The notes under the pieces are model-generated. The model was not told where the DNA came from. It saw only the letters and a program-made list of their open reading frames with translations, and searched no databases. From Natribaculum breve (GTDB lineage: Archaea; Halobacteriota; Halobacteria; Halobacteriales; Natrialbaceae): a stretch of DNA of 64,000 bases. Of this stretch, positions 16,196-26,017 are shown one piece after another. The DNA lies in contig NZ_CP095390.1 in assembly GCF_023008585.1 (NCBI RefSeq), forward strand, positions 3,273,254-3,337,253, read 5' to 3'. Each line of letters starts with the position of its first letter. The first letter of the stretch is position 1. Made by a program: the position numbers and the translations under genes.

Positions 16196-17485
16196 TCAGT
16201 CTTCGGCCGTCGCCTGCGTCGGCGTCTCCGGTGCGGGTGCGGGCGGTTCGTGGGTGCCGAAGTCGGGGTGGGTCTCTTCCATCCAGAGGTAGACGATCGC
16301 TCCGGAGACGAACATCGCGATCGCGGTCATGTAGAAGGCGGCCTCGGCGCTGACGAACTCCATCGAGAGGCCGATCAGGATCGCGCCGACGCCGTAGCCG
16401 GCGTCGCGCCACATCCGGTAGACGCCCATGCCGGCCGACCGCCAGGTCGGGTGGGCCGCGTCGCCGGGCACCGTCATCAGGTTCGGGTAGAGCAACGCCA
16501 TTCCAAGTCCGGAGGCGGCCGCCATGATCGCCCACGGGAGGTAGCCGTCGACGAGCACCATTCCGAGGACGCCGGCACCGGCGAGGAACATGCCCGCGAC
16601 GACGGGCGGACGTCGCCCGATACGGTCGGCGAGACCACCAGTGGCGATCTGGAGGAAGTACATCGCGCTGTGGACGCCGACGACGACCCCGACGGCTTCG
16701 ATCGCGAGGTCCTGACTCGTGAGATACAGCGGCACGGCGATCCAGAACAGCGTGTCCACGAAGTTCTCGATGTGGCCGGCCTGGGCCGCCGCGAACAGCG
16801 TCCGATCGCCGTAGGTCGCCCGCTTCAGCACCTCGTCGAACGGGAGGTTCGCGTCGTGGTGGTCGTCGTCGCCTTCCATCTGTGCGAACTGGACGGTCTC
16901 CTTGATGAGGACGATCGAGATCAGCAACGCCAGCACCACGACGGCGGCGAGGAAGTAGAACGGCTCCGGCCGGAGGTTCGTCTGGCCGGCGATGACGCCC
17001 GTGATCCAGGCACCGACGGCGACGCCGGTGTAGCCAAAGGCCTCGTCGATGCCGACGGCCAGCCCGCGCTGGTCGGGGCCGGCGAGGTCGATCTTGGCGT
17101 TGATCGCCATACTCCAGGTCAGCGCCTGGTTGATCCCCAGCAGGACGTTCCCGAGGGTGATCCACCACCAGTTGGGCGCGAAGATGAGGATCACCGGGAT
17201 CGGCAGCGCGGTGAGCCAGCCGGCGACGAGCACCGGCTTGCGGCCGTACTCCTCGCCCCACTTGCCGGCGTAGAGGTTGAGCAGGGCCTTGACGAACCCG
17301 AAGGAGACGACGAACGAGCCGATGACCAGGAACGACTCGACGCCGAGTACGTCCTCGCCCAGGACGGGGACGACGGTCCGCTCCGACCCGATCGTCAGCC
17401 CGGTCGCGAACACCAGCAGGACGTGTAGCGAGAACTGTCCGAGGTGCTCGCTGATTCCCTGTCTCAGTTCGGTCTGCTCACTCAT
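16196..17485 (-). CDS. MFS transporter
   Basis: This 429-residue transporter has 12 predicted helices. The family loop motif appears as GKWGEEYGRKPVLVAG after helix 2 and as GGLADRIGRRPPVVAG in the second half, with a long cytoplasmic loop (EGDDDHHDANLPFDEVLKR) between halves. The substrate is unknown. It is divergent from the regulator gene at 17684, which could control it, although no operator is visible. Confidence 0.9.
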   Translation of the reverse strand: MSEQTELRQGISEHLGQFSLHVLLVFATGLTIGSERTVVPVLGEDVLGVESFLVIGSFVVSFGFVKALLNLYAGKWGEEYGRKPVLVAGWLTALPIPVILIFAPNWWWITLGNVLLGINQALTWSMAINAKIDLAGPDQRGLAVGIDEAFGYTGVAVGAWITGVIAGQTNLRPEPFYFLAAVVVLALLISIVLIKETVQFAQMEGDDDHHDANLPFDEVLKRATYGDRTLFAAAQAGHIENFVDTLFWIAVPLYLTSQDLAIEAVGVVVGVHSAMYFLQIATGGLADRIGRRPPVVAGMFLAGAGVLGMVLVDGYLPWAIMAAASGLGMALLYPNLMTVPGDAAHPTWRSAGMGVYRMWRDAGYGVGAILIGLSMEFVSAEAAFYMTAIAMFVSGAIVYLWMEETHPDFGTHEPPAPAPETPTQATAED

Positions 17486-17683
17486 GGGTTACTCGACGAC
17501 GCAGCGATCGGCTCCCCGCTCGAGGATGGACGACGCGGTAATTCGGACCTGACTCGCGGTCGGGCGACGCTTCGTCTGCGCGGACTCCTGTCATCGGTGT
17601 CCACCAGTACGAACGAGATCCAGATGTAGGTGCTGCCGGACATGACCGGCACCGTTAATCGACTCGAGGCCGAACGTCGTCGT

Positions 17684-18415
17684 ATGAGCCTCTACGAGGC
17701 CTCGTTCCGGGTGAAACACGAGTGCCCCTACCGGGAGATTTCGGAACGCCACCCGGATCTCACGATACGCGAGTGGTACCTGAGCGACTGTCAGGTGCTC
17801 GAGATCAGCTCCGCGGAAGCGCCGACGGACGACCTCCTCGAGGAGATCGACGGCCTGGGGACGATCCTTCACCGCTCGGTCGACGAGTCCGGACTGCACG
17901 TCGTCACCCAGTCGTGTCTCTGTTCGCTCGAGGAGTCGATCATCGACCGGTTCGAGGCGTACAACTGCCTGTACCAGCCGCCGACGATCCACCGCCAGGG
18001 CTGGGAGCACTACACGGTGATCGCGTTCGACGAGGGCGACGCTCGAGCCCTGCTCCGGGACCTCGAGGACGACCGGGACGTCGACGTCCTCGCCAAGACG
18101 GCAATCGCGGAACAGCAGATTCCCCACAGTATGCTGGCTCCGGTCGACCAGCTGTTCGAGGGGCTCACCGACCGACAGCTCGCGGCGTTGCAGCTGGCAC
18201 TCGAGAGCGGCTACTACGAACAGCCGCGACAGACGTCGCTTCGCGAACTGGCCGACCGGACGGCAGTCGCCCGGTCGACGTACGAAGAACACCTTCGCAA
18301 GGCGGAGAACAAACTTCTCACGAACGCCGGCACGTTCCTTCGGCTGGTGACCGCGACGTCGACCGATCCGCTGCGAGTCGACCGGTCGGGAACGGCCGAA
18401 CAACACGCCGACTGA
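17684..18415 (+). CDS. bacterioopsin-activator-type (HTH_10) transcriptional regulator
   Basis: The protein has 243 residues. The N-terminal ~150 match the haloarchaeal sensor part of Bat-like regulators (MSLYEASFRVKHECPYREIS). The C-terminal ~55 form the HTH_10 domain (LTDRQLAALQLALESGYYEQPRQTSLRELAD, then VARSTYEEHLRKAENKLL). Of three in-frame starts I chose the ATG at 17684, which begins the conserved N-terminus and lies ~27 bases after the TATA-like GTTAATC. The target genes are unknown; the divergent MFS gene is the nearest candidate. Confidence 0.88.
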   Translation: MSLYEASFRVKHECPYREISERHPDLTIREWYLSDCQVLEISSAEAPTDDLLEEIDGLGTILHRSVDESGLHVVTQSCLCSLEESIIDRFEAYNCLYQPPTIHRQGWEHYTVIAFDEGDARALLRDLEDDRDVDVLAKTAIAEQQIPHSMLAPVDQLFEGLTDRQLAALQLALESGYYEQPRQTSLRELADRTAVARSTYEEHLRKAENKLLTNAGTFLRLVTATSTDPLRVDRSGTAEQHAD

Positions 18416-18430
18416 TCCCGTCGGTGGACG

Positions 18431-20047
18431 TCACGTCTCGCCGTCGTCGGTCAGTTTTCCGTCCAGCCGATCGGCCTCGAGCGCCGCCGGATCGCGCTCG
18501 GCGGGATCGCCGTGACCGCCGCCGCCGGGCGTTCGGACCGTCACCGTCGTACCGGCGGGGACGTCGACGGTCGTCTTCGCCGGGACCTCCTCGCCGTCGA
18601 TCAGGTTCTGGCCCGTCGCGGCGTCCTCGCCGCCGGCGACGCCTTTCGGCGCGTGTCGACGGCGTTCGGTGAGCAGCGAGACCGTCGCCGCCGTCTCGAC
18701 GGTGACGGCGCGCTCGAGGCCGAGTCCGCCCCGGAACCGGCCGCGACCGCCGCTTTCCGGACGCAGCGCGTACCGCTCGACGCGCATCGGGTACTCGGTC
18801 TCGATCGACTCGACTGGCGTGTTGAGCGTGTTCGTCATCCCGACCTGGACGCCGTCCATGCCGTCGCGCTCGGCGCGAGCGCCGAAGCCGCCGCCGATCG
18901 TCTCGTAGTAGGTGAACGTGCCCTCTCGCGCGCCGACGGTCAGGTTGTTCATCGTGCCCTGCCCGTCCGCCGGCACGCGGTCGGGCGCGGCCGCCGCGAG
19001 GGCGGTGAAGACGACGTCGGTGACGCGCTGGCTGGTCTCGACGTTGCCGCCGACGACCGCCGCGGGAGGCGTCGGATTCAGCAGCGATCCCTCGGGCGCG
19101 TCAACGCTCACGGGGTCGTAACAGCCGTGGTTCGGCGGGATCTCGGGATCGGTGACGCAGCGGACGACGAAGTAGACGGCGCTTTTGGCCACCGAAAGCG
19201 GCGCGTTGAGGTTCCCCTCGACCTCCGGTGCGGTCCCCGAGAAGTCGACGGCGATCGTCGCGCCGTCGATCGTCACCGCCGTCGAAATGTCGACGTCCTC
19301 GTCGGTGATCCCGTCGCCCTCGAGGACGTCGCTCGCCTCGTACGTTCCGTCCGGCAGCGTTTCGATCTCGTCGGCGATCCGCTCCCGGGAGTAGTCGATC
19401 ACGGCGTCGAACCCCCGCAAGACCGTCTCGCGGCCGTGCTCGGCGAACAGCGACTCGAGTCGCCGTTCCGCGCGTTCGTTCGCCGCCAGCTGGGCGCGCA
19501 GGTCGGCCCGGCGCTCGCTCGGGTTGCGGACGTTCGCGAGCACGAGCGAGCGGACGTCCTCGCGGATCTCGCCGTCCTCGACCAGCCGGGTCGGCGGGAG
19601 TCGAAGTCCCTCCTGGTAGATCTCCCGCGCGCCGGCGGGCATGCTACCCGGGGTCATCCCACCGACGTCGGCGTGGTGGGCCCTCGAGACGGCGTAGCCG
19701 ACGATCTCGCCGTCGGGCGCGAGCGGCGAGACCATCGTCACGTCCGGCAGGTGCGTCCCGCCGGTGAACGGATCGTTGAGGACGAACACGTCGCCCGGCT
19801 CTGGATCGTGCTCGCGGACGGCGTCGACCGCCTCGGGCATCGCGCCGAGGTGGACCGGGATGTGTTCGGCCTGGGCGACCATCCGCCCCTCGCGGTCGAA
19901 CAGCGCCGTCGAGCAGTCACGCCGTTCCTTGATGTTCGGCGAGTAGGCCCCGCGGATCAGGGTCTGACCCATCTCCTCGGCGACGCTCTCGAGCTGGTTG
20001 CGCAGCACCTCCAGGGTCACGGGGTCGATCTCGTCGCCGGTCGTCAT
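18431..20047 (-). CDS. hyuB: hydantoinase B / N-methylhydantoinase / 5-oxoprolinase B subunit
   Basis: This 538-residue protein contains the HyuB/OplB features [24 protein letters not shown]-like [45 protein letters not shown] and the closing [10 protein letters not shown]. With HyuA it performs ATP-dependent opening of hydantoin-like or 5-oxoproline rings. I chose the ATG at 20045-20047, which overlaps the hyuA stop by four bases. The substrate cannot be told from sequence. Confidence 0.92.
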   Translation of the reverse strand: MTTGDEIDPVTLEVLRNQLESVAEEMGQTLIRGAYSPNIKERRDCSTALFDREGRMVAQAEHIPVHLGAMPEAVDAVREHDPEPGDVFVLNDPFTGGTHLPDVTMVSPLAPDGEIVGYAVSRAHHADVGGMTPGSMPAGAREIYQEGLRLPPTRLVEDGEIREDVRSLVLANVRNPSERRADLRAQLAANERAERRLESLFAEHGRETVLRGFDAVIDYSRERIADEIETLPDGTYEASDVLEGDGITDEDVDISTAVTIDGATIAVDFSGTAPEVEGNLNAPLSVAKSAVYFVVRCVTDPEIPPNHGCYDPVSVDAPEGSLLNPTPPAAVVGGNVETSQRVTDVVFTALAAAAPDRVPADGQGTMNNLTVGAREGTFTYYETIGGGFGARAERDGMDGVQVGMTNTLNTPVESIETEYPMRVERYALRPESGGRGRFRGGLGLERAVTVETAATVSLLTERRRHAPKGVAGGEDAATGQNLIDGEEVPAKTTVDVPAGTTVTVRTPGGGGHGDPAERDPAALEADRLDGKLTDDGET

Positions 20048-22149
20048 CGCTCGGCCACCTCCTCGCGAGTCATCGCGAGCGTTCCGTCGGCCAGCACGTC
20101 GCCCGACCACGCCGGCGGGACGACGGTCGTACTCTCCGCCTGTTCTAAGATCGCGGGGCCGTCGACGGTCGCGCCGGGATCGAGCCGATCGCGGTCGTAG
20201 ACGGCCGTCTCTCGCGAACCGTGGCCGGGGAAGTGCGCCTCCCGGGTGCCGATCCGGGCCTCGCCGCCGCCGTCGTGGCGGACGACCGGCTCGACGCCGG
20301 AGACGGTCGCCGCCGCGCGCAGGTTGACGACCTCGACGGCCTCGTCCATCGCGTAGCCGTACGCCCGCTCGTGGGCGGCGTGGAACCGCTCTTCGACCGC
20401 CGCCGCGTCGACGGGCTCGTCGACCGGGACGGTCAACTCGAAGCTCTGTCCGTCGTACCGACAGTCCGCTGCGCGTTCGACGACGGCTTCGTCGGGGTCG
20501 GATGCGTCGGCGAGGACGTCCGCGACGAGTCCCTCGTAGACGTCCTCGAGCGCGTCGCGGTCGGCCTCGGCGAGGTCGACGCCCACGGTGCGGACGGCGT
20601 CGTAGCTCTCGTCGGCCGCCAGCAGGCCGAACGCCGAGAGCACGCCGCTCGGTCGCGGGACGACGACGCGGTCGACCTCGAGTGACTCGGCGAGCGCCGC
20701 GGCGTGCATCGGCCCGGCACCGCCGAAGGCGACGAGTGCGAACTCCCGCGGGTCGTGGCCGCGTTCGACCGTCACCGAGCGGATCGTCCGGGTCATCGTC
20801 GCGTTCGCCACGCGGTAGACGCCCCGTGCCGCCTCGAGTGCGTCCTCGAGGCCGGCCTCGCCGGCCAGCCGCTCGAGGGCGGCGTGGGCGGCCTCGACGT
20901 CGACGGTCATCTCGCCGCCCAGCGCCGTCTCGGGGCCGATGTAGCCGAGCACGACGTTGGCGTCCGTGACGGTGGGCTCCGTTCCGCCGCGGCCGTAGCA
21001 GGCGGGGCCGGGCTGAGCACCCGACGACCGGGGGCCGACCCGGAGTGCCCCGCCCGCGTCGACCCAGGCGATCGAGCCGCCGCCCGCGCCGACGGTGTTC
21101 ACGTCGACCATCGGCGTGCGGATCGGGAGGCCCGCAATCTCGGAGTCGGTCGTCCGCTCGGCCTCGCCGTCGCGGACGAGGCTGACGTCGCTCGAGGTGC
21201 CGCCCATGTCGAAGGTGACGAGTCCCGCGACGTCGTCGTCGGCGACGGTCGCCGCGGCACCGACGACGCCCGCGGCCGGGCCGGACATCGTCGTCGTCAC
21301 GGCCCGTTCGCGGACCGTCTCGGGGTCGGCGATACCGCCGTTTGCCTGCATGATCCGCGGGGACGGGATTCCCTCGGCCGTCGCCTCGTCGACGAGGCGG
21401 CCGACGTAGCTGTCGATCGCCGGCCGGACGTAGGCGTCGACGGCGGTCGTCGACGTCCGCTCGTACTCGCGAAACTCCGCGAGGACCTCGTGGGAGGCGG
21501 AGACTGGAACGTCGAGTTCCTCCCGGAGCGTCTCTGCGACGAGCCGTTCGTTCTCGGGGTCCGCGTAGGCGTGCAGCAGGCAGACGGCGACGCTCTCGAC
21601 GTCGCGCTCGCGCAGGGTCGCCGCGAGGTCGCGAACCTCCTCCGTGTCGACCGGCCGTTCGACGCCGTCGGGCGTCGTCCGCTCGTCGACCGTAAAGCGA
21701 CGCCGCCGCGGGACGAGTGGCTCGGGTTTCTCGACCTCGAGGTCGTACAGATCCGGGCGGTCCTGTCGGCCGATCTCGAGGACGTCCCGGAACCCCTCGG
21801 TCGTGACCAGCGCGGTGCGCGCGCCGTCGCGCTCGAGCAGGGCGTTCACCGAGACGGTCATCGCGTGGGCGAACTCGTCGATCTCGCTGGGGTCGATGCC
21901 CGCTCGCTCGCAGGCCTTCTCGATGCCCGCCAGGACGCCGACGCTCTGGTCGTCGGTCGTGGGCACCTTCGCGGTCACGAGTCGGTCGTCGACCGACAGC
22001 GCGACGTCGGTGAACGTGCCGCCGACGTCGACGCCGACTCGCGTCGCGCTGTGGCCGTCGACCGTCCGACCGCCGTCGGGCGCTTTCGGGTTGCGTTCGT
22101 CAGTCGTCTCCGATGCGTCCATCTCGTCGATCGTTGCGGAACCGTGCAT
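20044..22149 (-). CDS. hyuA: hydantoinase A / N-methylhydantoinase / 5-oxoprolinase A subunit
   Basis: This 701-residue protein has an actin-like ATPase fold: RVGVDVGGTFTDVALSV is the phosphate loop, followed by HAMTVSVNALLERDGARTALVTTEGF, VTFDMGGTSSDVSLV and ALVAFGGAGPMHAAALAE. It partners with HyuB. An internal ATG at 22120-22122 is an alternative start; the long form has a poorly conserved ~40-residue N-terminus. It lies 38 bp downstream of the MATE transporter gene on the same strand, so the three may be co-transcribed. Confidence 0.92.
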   Translation of the reverse strand: MHGSATIDEMDASETTDERNPKAPDGGRTVDGHSATRVGVDVGGTFTDVALSVDDRLVTAKVPTTDDQSVGVLAGIEKACERAGIDPSEIDEFAHAMTVSVNALLERDGARTALVTTEGFRDVLEIGRQDRPDLYDLEVEKPEPLVPRRRRFTVDERTTPDGVERPVDTEEVRDLAATLRERDVESVAVCLLHAYADPENERLVAETLREELDVPVSASHEVLAEFREYERTSTTAVDAYVRPAIDSYVGRLVDEATAEGIPSPRIMQANGGIADPETVRERAVTTTMSGPAAGVVGAAATVADDDVAGLVTFDMGGTSSDVSLVRDGEAERTTDSEIAGLPIRTPMVDVNTVGAGGGSIAWVDAGGALRVGPRSSGAQPGPACYGRGGTEPTVTDANVVLGYIGPETALGGEMTVDVEAAHAALERLAGEAGLEDALEAARGVYRVANATMTRTIRSVTVERGHDPREFALVAFGGAGPMHAAALAESLEVDRVVVPRPSGVLSAFGLLAADESYDAVRTVGVDLAEADRDALEDVYEGLVADVLADASDPDEAVVERAADCRYDGQSFELTVPVDEPVDAAAVEERFHAAHERAYGYAMDEAVEVVNLRAAATVSGVEPVVRHDGGGEARIGTREAHFPGHGSRETAVYDRDRLDPGATVDGPAILEQAESTTVVPPAWSGDVLADGTLAMTREEVAER

Positions 22150-22187
22150 ATAGAATCAGCGAACCCGCGACACCGGCGGGGTGACGA

Positions 22188-23699
22188 TCAGTCGTCCGCC
22201 GGCGCTTCCGGCCGGTACGACCGGCTGATCGTCTTCCACTTCCCGGTCGAGAACCGGTAGTAGTTGATCGCGGCGGGGACGGCCGTCTCGGCAAGGAAGG
22301 CGAGGTAGAGACCCGCGATCCCGAACGCCGGGATCGTCAATCCGGGGACGGTCACCTCGAGGATCGGGACCGGGCCGATCGGCGGGATCGTCAGGCCGGC
22401 AGCGCCGAGGTAGGCGACCGGAATCGCGACGCCGAACATCCCGAGCGCCTGGCTGTAGAACGGCCAGCGGGTGTCGCCGCTGGCGTTGAGCGGGCCGGCC
22501 GCCGCGCCCGATACCGCACGTAACGTGATGGCAGCACAGGCCGCGTGGACGAGCGACACCGCGGTCGGGATCGACAGCTCCGAGGGGTCGTCGGTGAAAG
22601 CGAGCGTGATCGGCTCCGCGAAGACGAAGACGATGGCCGCCGACACGAGGTAGACGGCGACGGCGAACCGGATGATCTCGTGGCCGTACTCCTCCGCGGT
22701 GTGCTCGTCGTCCGCGCCCAGTTCCTGGCCGACCAGACTCGAGGACGCGAGCCCGAACCCCCAGCCGGGGGTGTTCATCAGCCCCCAGATCCGCCGGGCG
22801 ATGACGTACGCGGCGACGGTGTCCTGACCGAAGATGTCGACGATCGCGAGCATCGGGAACTCGGCCATCGTCCAGACGAGGTTGGTCCCCATCACGGGCA
22901 GTCCGATCGTGATCAGGTCCCGGATCGTCTCGCCGTGGAGGTACGGACCGAACGGATCGATCTTCACGGGAAACGTCCCCATCCCGGGGAGTCGTCCCGC
23001 GACCAGCCCGGTCGCGAACGCCGCCGTCACGACGACGTTCGACAGGACCGTCCCGAGCGCCGCCCCGGTGACGCCGAGGTCGAGCACGAAGATCAACGCG
23101 GCGTTGATCGCGACGTTCGCGATCGCGCCACCCGCCCGGAGCACCATCGGCGTCCAGGCGTCGTCCATCCCGACGAACGTTCGACTGCCGATGAGGTTGA
23201 GCCCGGCGAAGGGAATGCCGAACCCGACGACACGAAGGTACGCCGCACCGAGCGGGACCGCCTCCGGGTCGTCGCTGATGAGCGAGAGCAGTTCCGTCGG
23301 GTACAGCCAGAACGTCGCCGTGATCGGCAGCGAGATCGCGACGACGAGGACGGTACTCGAGCGGACGGCCTGTCCCAGCTCGTCGTAGGTCGACGCGCCG
23401 TAGCGCTGGGAGACGAGCGCGATGGTCCCGCCGGCGACGCCGCCGCCGACGGAGAACGCGAGCCCCCAGAACGGCGAGGCGAAGCCGACGCCGGCGATCG
23501 CCGCCGATCCGACGGCGACCCCGACCATCGCGACGTCGACGGCGTTTTTCGACATCCGGGCCAGCCCGGTCACGATCCGCGGCCAGGCGAGATCCGTGGT
23601 CCGGCGCGCCCGCTCTCGCTCGATCAGCCCGAGGCGTGCGAGCGCGAACCCGATCCAGAGGATCACCAGCCGGAACGGGTTGGGGAGTTTCCGAACCAC
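22188..23699 (-). CDS. MATE family efflux transporter
   Basis: This 503-residue protein has twelve hydrophobic segments in two related halves. The first half has AVDVAMVGVAVGSAAIAGVGFA and GTIALVSQRYGA; the second has MGTNLVWTMAEFPMLAIVDIFG. MATE proteins export cationic compounds using Na+ or H+ gradients. The start appears to be a GTG (23697-23699) with a TATA-like TTTACTA about 30 bases upstream. It is followed closely by hyuA-hyuB. Confidence 0.9.
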   Translation of the reverse strand: MVRKLPNPFRLVILWIGFALARLGLIERERARRTTDLAWPRIVTGLARMSKNAVDVAMVGVAVGSAAIAGVGFASPFWGLAFSVGGGVAGGTIALVSQRYGASTYDELGQAVRSSTVLVVAISLPITATFWLYPTELLSLISDDPEAVPLGAAYLRVVGFGIPFAGLNLIGSRTFVGMDDAWTPMVLRAGGAIANVAINAALIFVLDLGVTGAALGTVLSNVVVTAAFATGLVAGRLPGMGTFPVKIDPFGPYLHGETIRDLITIGLPVMGTNLVWTMAEFPMLAIVDIFGQDTVAAYVIARRIWGLMNTPGWGFGLASSSLVGQELGADDEHTAEEYGHEIIRFAVAVYLVSAAIVFVFAEPITLAFTDDPSELSIPTAVSLVHAACAAITLRAVSGAAAGPLNASGDTRWPFYSQALGMFGVAIPVAYLGAAGLTIPPIGPVPILEVTVPGLTIPAFGIAGLYLAFLAETAVPAAINYYRFSTGKWKTISRSYRPEAPADD

Positions 23700-23852
23700 G
23701 AGAACCTACGGGTGGTAGTAAACCCCGGCAAAAAGCCCTTCTCGACCCGGCAGGTCGGGCCGGTTTCGATTCGATACCGTGTGGCAGAGGCGCGTCACGT
23801 CGACGACTTCCACAGCCGATATATTCGTGCAGCAGAAAGAACGGGAGAGACG

Positions 23853-24263
23853 ATGGACCTCACACGCACCCAGCTCGCGAAAGGCCTCGCAGTCAGCGTC
23901 GGCGTCTTTCTGCTCTTCGGGGTCGTCTCCGACCTCGTTCCGAATCCGCTCTACGTCCGGATGGTCCCACGGACGCCGCTCGACTACCTCTTTCTCGTGC
24001 TCACCTCGATTCTGGCTGGCATCTACGTGATCCAGCGGTCGACGCTCGAGGAGTGCTCCGGCGACCGGTGTGCGTACGCCGGCACGGTCGGTGGCTTTTT
24101 GGCGGTCGCCTGCCCGACCTGTAACGCCTTCCTGCTCGCGCTGTTCAGTTCCTCGGCGCTGATGACGTACTTCGATCCGCTCCGTCCGCTGTTCGGCGTC
24201 GTCGCCGTCTCGCTGCTCGGCGGCGTCGTCTACCGTCGTCACCGGCGAGCGAGCTATCGCTGA
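23853..24263 (+). CDS. small haloarchaeal membrane protein with CPTCN motif
   Basis: This 136-residue protein has four predicted helices. Two cysteines in EECSGDRCAY precede a conserved-looking GGFLAVACPTCNAFLLAL at the start of helix 3. Such ACPxCN membrane proteins occur in many haloarchaea without known function; the paired cysteines suggest redox or metal chemistry (inference). The start has GGGAG about 8 bases upstream. The gene is convergent with the HD-domain gene, with only ~15 bp between the ends. Confidence 0.8.
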   Translation: MDLTRTQLAKGLAVSVGVFLLFGVVSDLVPNPLYVRMVPRTPLDYLFLVLTSILAGIYVIQRSTLEECSGDRCAYAGTVGGFLAVACPTCNAFLLALFSSSALMTYFDPLRPLFGVVAVSLLGGVVYRRHRRASYR

Positions 24264-24278
24264 TCGTTCTCCGAACTC

Positions 24279-24418
24279 TCACCGCCGACCTGTGAGTTCT
24301 GCCTCGAGTTGCTCGAGGTACTCGCGGACGAACGCCCGTCGCTGCTCGGCCAGCTTTCGACCCGCGTCGGTGTACATTCGCTCGGGGAGGTCGAGGATCT
24401 TCGTTCGCAGGTGGTTCA
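24279..24418 (-). pseudogene. out-of-frame C-terminal tail of the HD-domain gene
   Basis: The minus-strand frame ending at 24279 encodes TTVNHLRTKILDLPERMYT and EQRRAFVREYLEQLEAEL, the normal C-terminal helices of this haloarchaeal HD-domain family. It is in a different frame from the HD domain and has no start of its own. The shift occurs at about 24418-24432, where CGGA is repeated in tandem (minus strand CGGACGGACGACC). Loss of one repeat unit would produce exactly this shift. Confidence 0.65.
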
Positions 24419-24913
24419 CGGTCGTCCGTCCGGCCGCCGATTGTCGGCGTCGATCGGACGGTCGGGGTCGTGGATCGGCGCTCCGTACTCTCCGCCGTAG
24501 GAGAAGGCCCTGGCGACGCCGACCGCGCCGAGCGCGTCGAGGCTGTCCGCGTCCGAGAGGAGCCGCGCTTCGGGCGTCGTCGGCTCGACGTCGTTCGAGT
24601 ACCGGTGTGCCCGAACGCAGTGACAGACGGCGTCGATCCGCTCGTCGTCGATCGCGAACTCCTCGAGGATCCGGCGGGCCTCTCGAGCGCCCCACGCGGC
24701 GTGGTCGTCGATCTCGCCGTCGTCCTCTTTGGGCCGACCGATGTCGTGGAGCAAGACGGCGAACTCGAGGACGCCCTCGTCGACGTCCGACCGATCCGCC
24801 GCGAGACGCCGGGCGAGCGACGCCACCCGTTCGACGTGGTGCCAGTCGTGGGCCGGCGACACTCGGTCGTCGAAGTACGATCGGGCGATCGAACGGACGC
24901 GGTCGTGGCTCAT
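24416..24913 (-). CDS. HD-domain phosphohydrolase, truncated by a frameshift
   Basis: The 165 residues begin with MSHDRVRSIARSYFDDRV. The metal-binding HD pattern is intact: HDWHHVERV, then AVLLHDIGRPKEDD, and the late SDADSLDALGAVG. Family members hydrolyse phosphate esters, often of nucleotides, using two metal ions. The frame stops early at 24416-24418. The missing ~45-residue tail is encoded in another frame immediately downstream (24279-24418). The core may still fold, but the protein is shorter than its relatives. A sequencing error cannot be excluded. Confidence 0.8.
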   Translation of the reverse strand: MSHDRVRSIARSYFDDRVSPAHDWHHVERVASLARRLAADRSDVDEGVLEFAVLLHDIGRPKEDDGEIDDHAAWGAREARRILEEFAIDDERIDAVCHCVRAHRYSNDVEPTTPEARLLSDADSLDALGAVGVARAFSYGGEYGAPIHDPDRPIDADNRRPDGRP

Positions 24914-25017
24914 ACCGATCGGTTCGAAGTGTGTCACAAAACTGTTTGGAATCGCCTCGACGAGTGCTCGAGGTGATCGCAGGACAGTTCACCACCGGGC
25001 GTGAATCACGCCACAGC

Positions 25018-25932
25018 ATGGCCAACTCCTCGGTGACGGCCGCACTCGAGACGTTCGAAGCCCGTCACGGCGTCGCCGTCGTCGCCGCCCGCGACGTCGG
25101 CAGCCGCGCCTGGAACCTCGCCGACGCCGACAGCGACTACGACGTGACGGTGCTGTTCGCCCAGCATCCACTCGAGTACGCGACCCTCGACGGCTACGAG
25201 GCCTCGTCGAACGAGGCCGTCGGCGACGTCGAGTGTCACGGCTGGAACGTCCGCCGGTTCGCCGAACTGGTCGTCGACTCCAACCCGACCGCCTTCGAGT
25301 TCCTCCACAGCCCCCGTCGCTACCGCGAGTTCGAGCTGCTGGAACGACTCGAGGACGACGTCGGCGACTCGTTCTCCCCGATCGCACTCTACCACCACTA
25401 CCGGTCGCTCGCCCGGCGACAGTACCGCAAGTACCTCCAGGGGCGACTGCTCGAGGACGGCGACCTCGCCTACCTCGTCCTCGACGACCGCGACGACGAG
25501 TACCTGGTTCGGCCGGCGGGCGACGGAGACGAACGCGACGATCACGACGCGCTGACGGTCCCGGTCGGCGAGTACGAGGAGGGCGCGACGGATCGGACGG
25601 TCAAACGCCACCTCTACGTCGCTCGTGCCGTCCTCTACGCGCAGTACGTCCGCGAGACCCACGCGTTCCCGACGCTCGACTTCCCGCGTTTTCTCGAGGA
25701 ACACGGCGAGCGGTTCGATCCGGAGTTCGTCGAGCGAACGCGGGGTCTCGTCGAGCGTAAACGCCGCGGCGAGGGCGACGCCGTCGTCGGTCGGCTGTTC
25801 GACCCGGACGAGGTTCGACTGTCGGCGATCGATCCAGCCGAGCACGCGAGTCGGAGCGTCGACCGGGCGCGCGTCGACGATTTCGTTCGCGAGACGCTCC
25901 GGGTGGCCTTCGACGGTCGTCAGGAGGGGTGA
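25018..25932 (+). CDS. nucleotidyltransferase-fold protein (COG3541/RlaP-like)
   Basis: The protein has 304 residues. GSRAWNLADADSDYDVTVLF is the GS-x-D-x-D polymerase-beta nucleotidyltransferase motif with the two metal-binding aspartates. The remainder (SNPTAFEFLHSPRRY, YRSLARRQYRKYLQGR, KRHLYVARAVLYAQYV) matches COG3541 proteins, relatives of RNA-repair-associated RlaP. The biological substrate is unknown. The start is an ATG in the interval between divergent genes. The gene is convergent with the riboflavin gene, separated by a long hairpin. Confidence 0.82.
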   Translation: MANSSVTAALETFEARHGVAVVAARDVGSRAWNLADADSDYDVTVLFAQHPLEYATLDGYEASSNEAVGDVECHGWNVRRFAELVVDSNPTAFEFLHSPRRYREFELLERLEDDVGDSFSPIALYHHYRSLARRQYRKYLQGRLLEDGDLAYLVLDDRDDEYLVRPAGDGDERDDHDALTVPVGEYEEGATDRTVKRHLYVARAVLYAQYVRETHAFPTLDFPRFLEEHGERFDPEFVERTRGLVERKRRGEGDAVVGRLFDPDEVRLSAIDPAEHASRSVDRARVDDFVRETLRVAFDGRQEG

Positions 25933-25953
25933 GGACGGAAACTCGTAACGATA

Positions 25954-26017
25954 GCTGTGAGTCTGTACCGACGCAACCGCACGACGGTTCGCGGTTGCGT
26001 CGGTAACCAGTCACAGC
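25954..26017. terminator. long hairpin between convergent genes, probable bidirectional terminator
   Basis: ACCGACGCAACCGC (25967-25980) and GCGGTTGCGTCGGT (25991-26004) form a perfect 14-bp stem with a 10-base loop. Outside it GCTGTGA (25954-25960) pairs with TCACAGC (26011-26017). The element fills the gap between two convergent stop codons, the expected place for a shared terminator. There is no U-tract, so it could also be a dispersed palindromic repeat. Confidence 0.55.

Noticed and set aside
18512..20200. 562-codon plus-strand frame opposite hyuB
   Set aside because: It is a shadow frame; hyuB on the other strand has all family motifs.
20704..22260. 518-codon plus-strand frame opposite hyuA
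   Set aside because: It is a shadow frame; the conserved actin-like ATPase motifs are on the minus strand.
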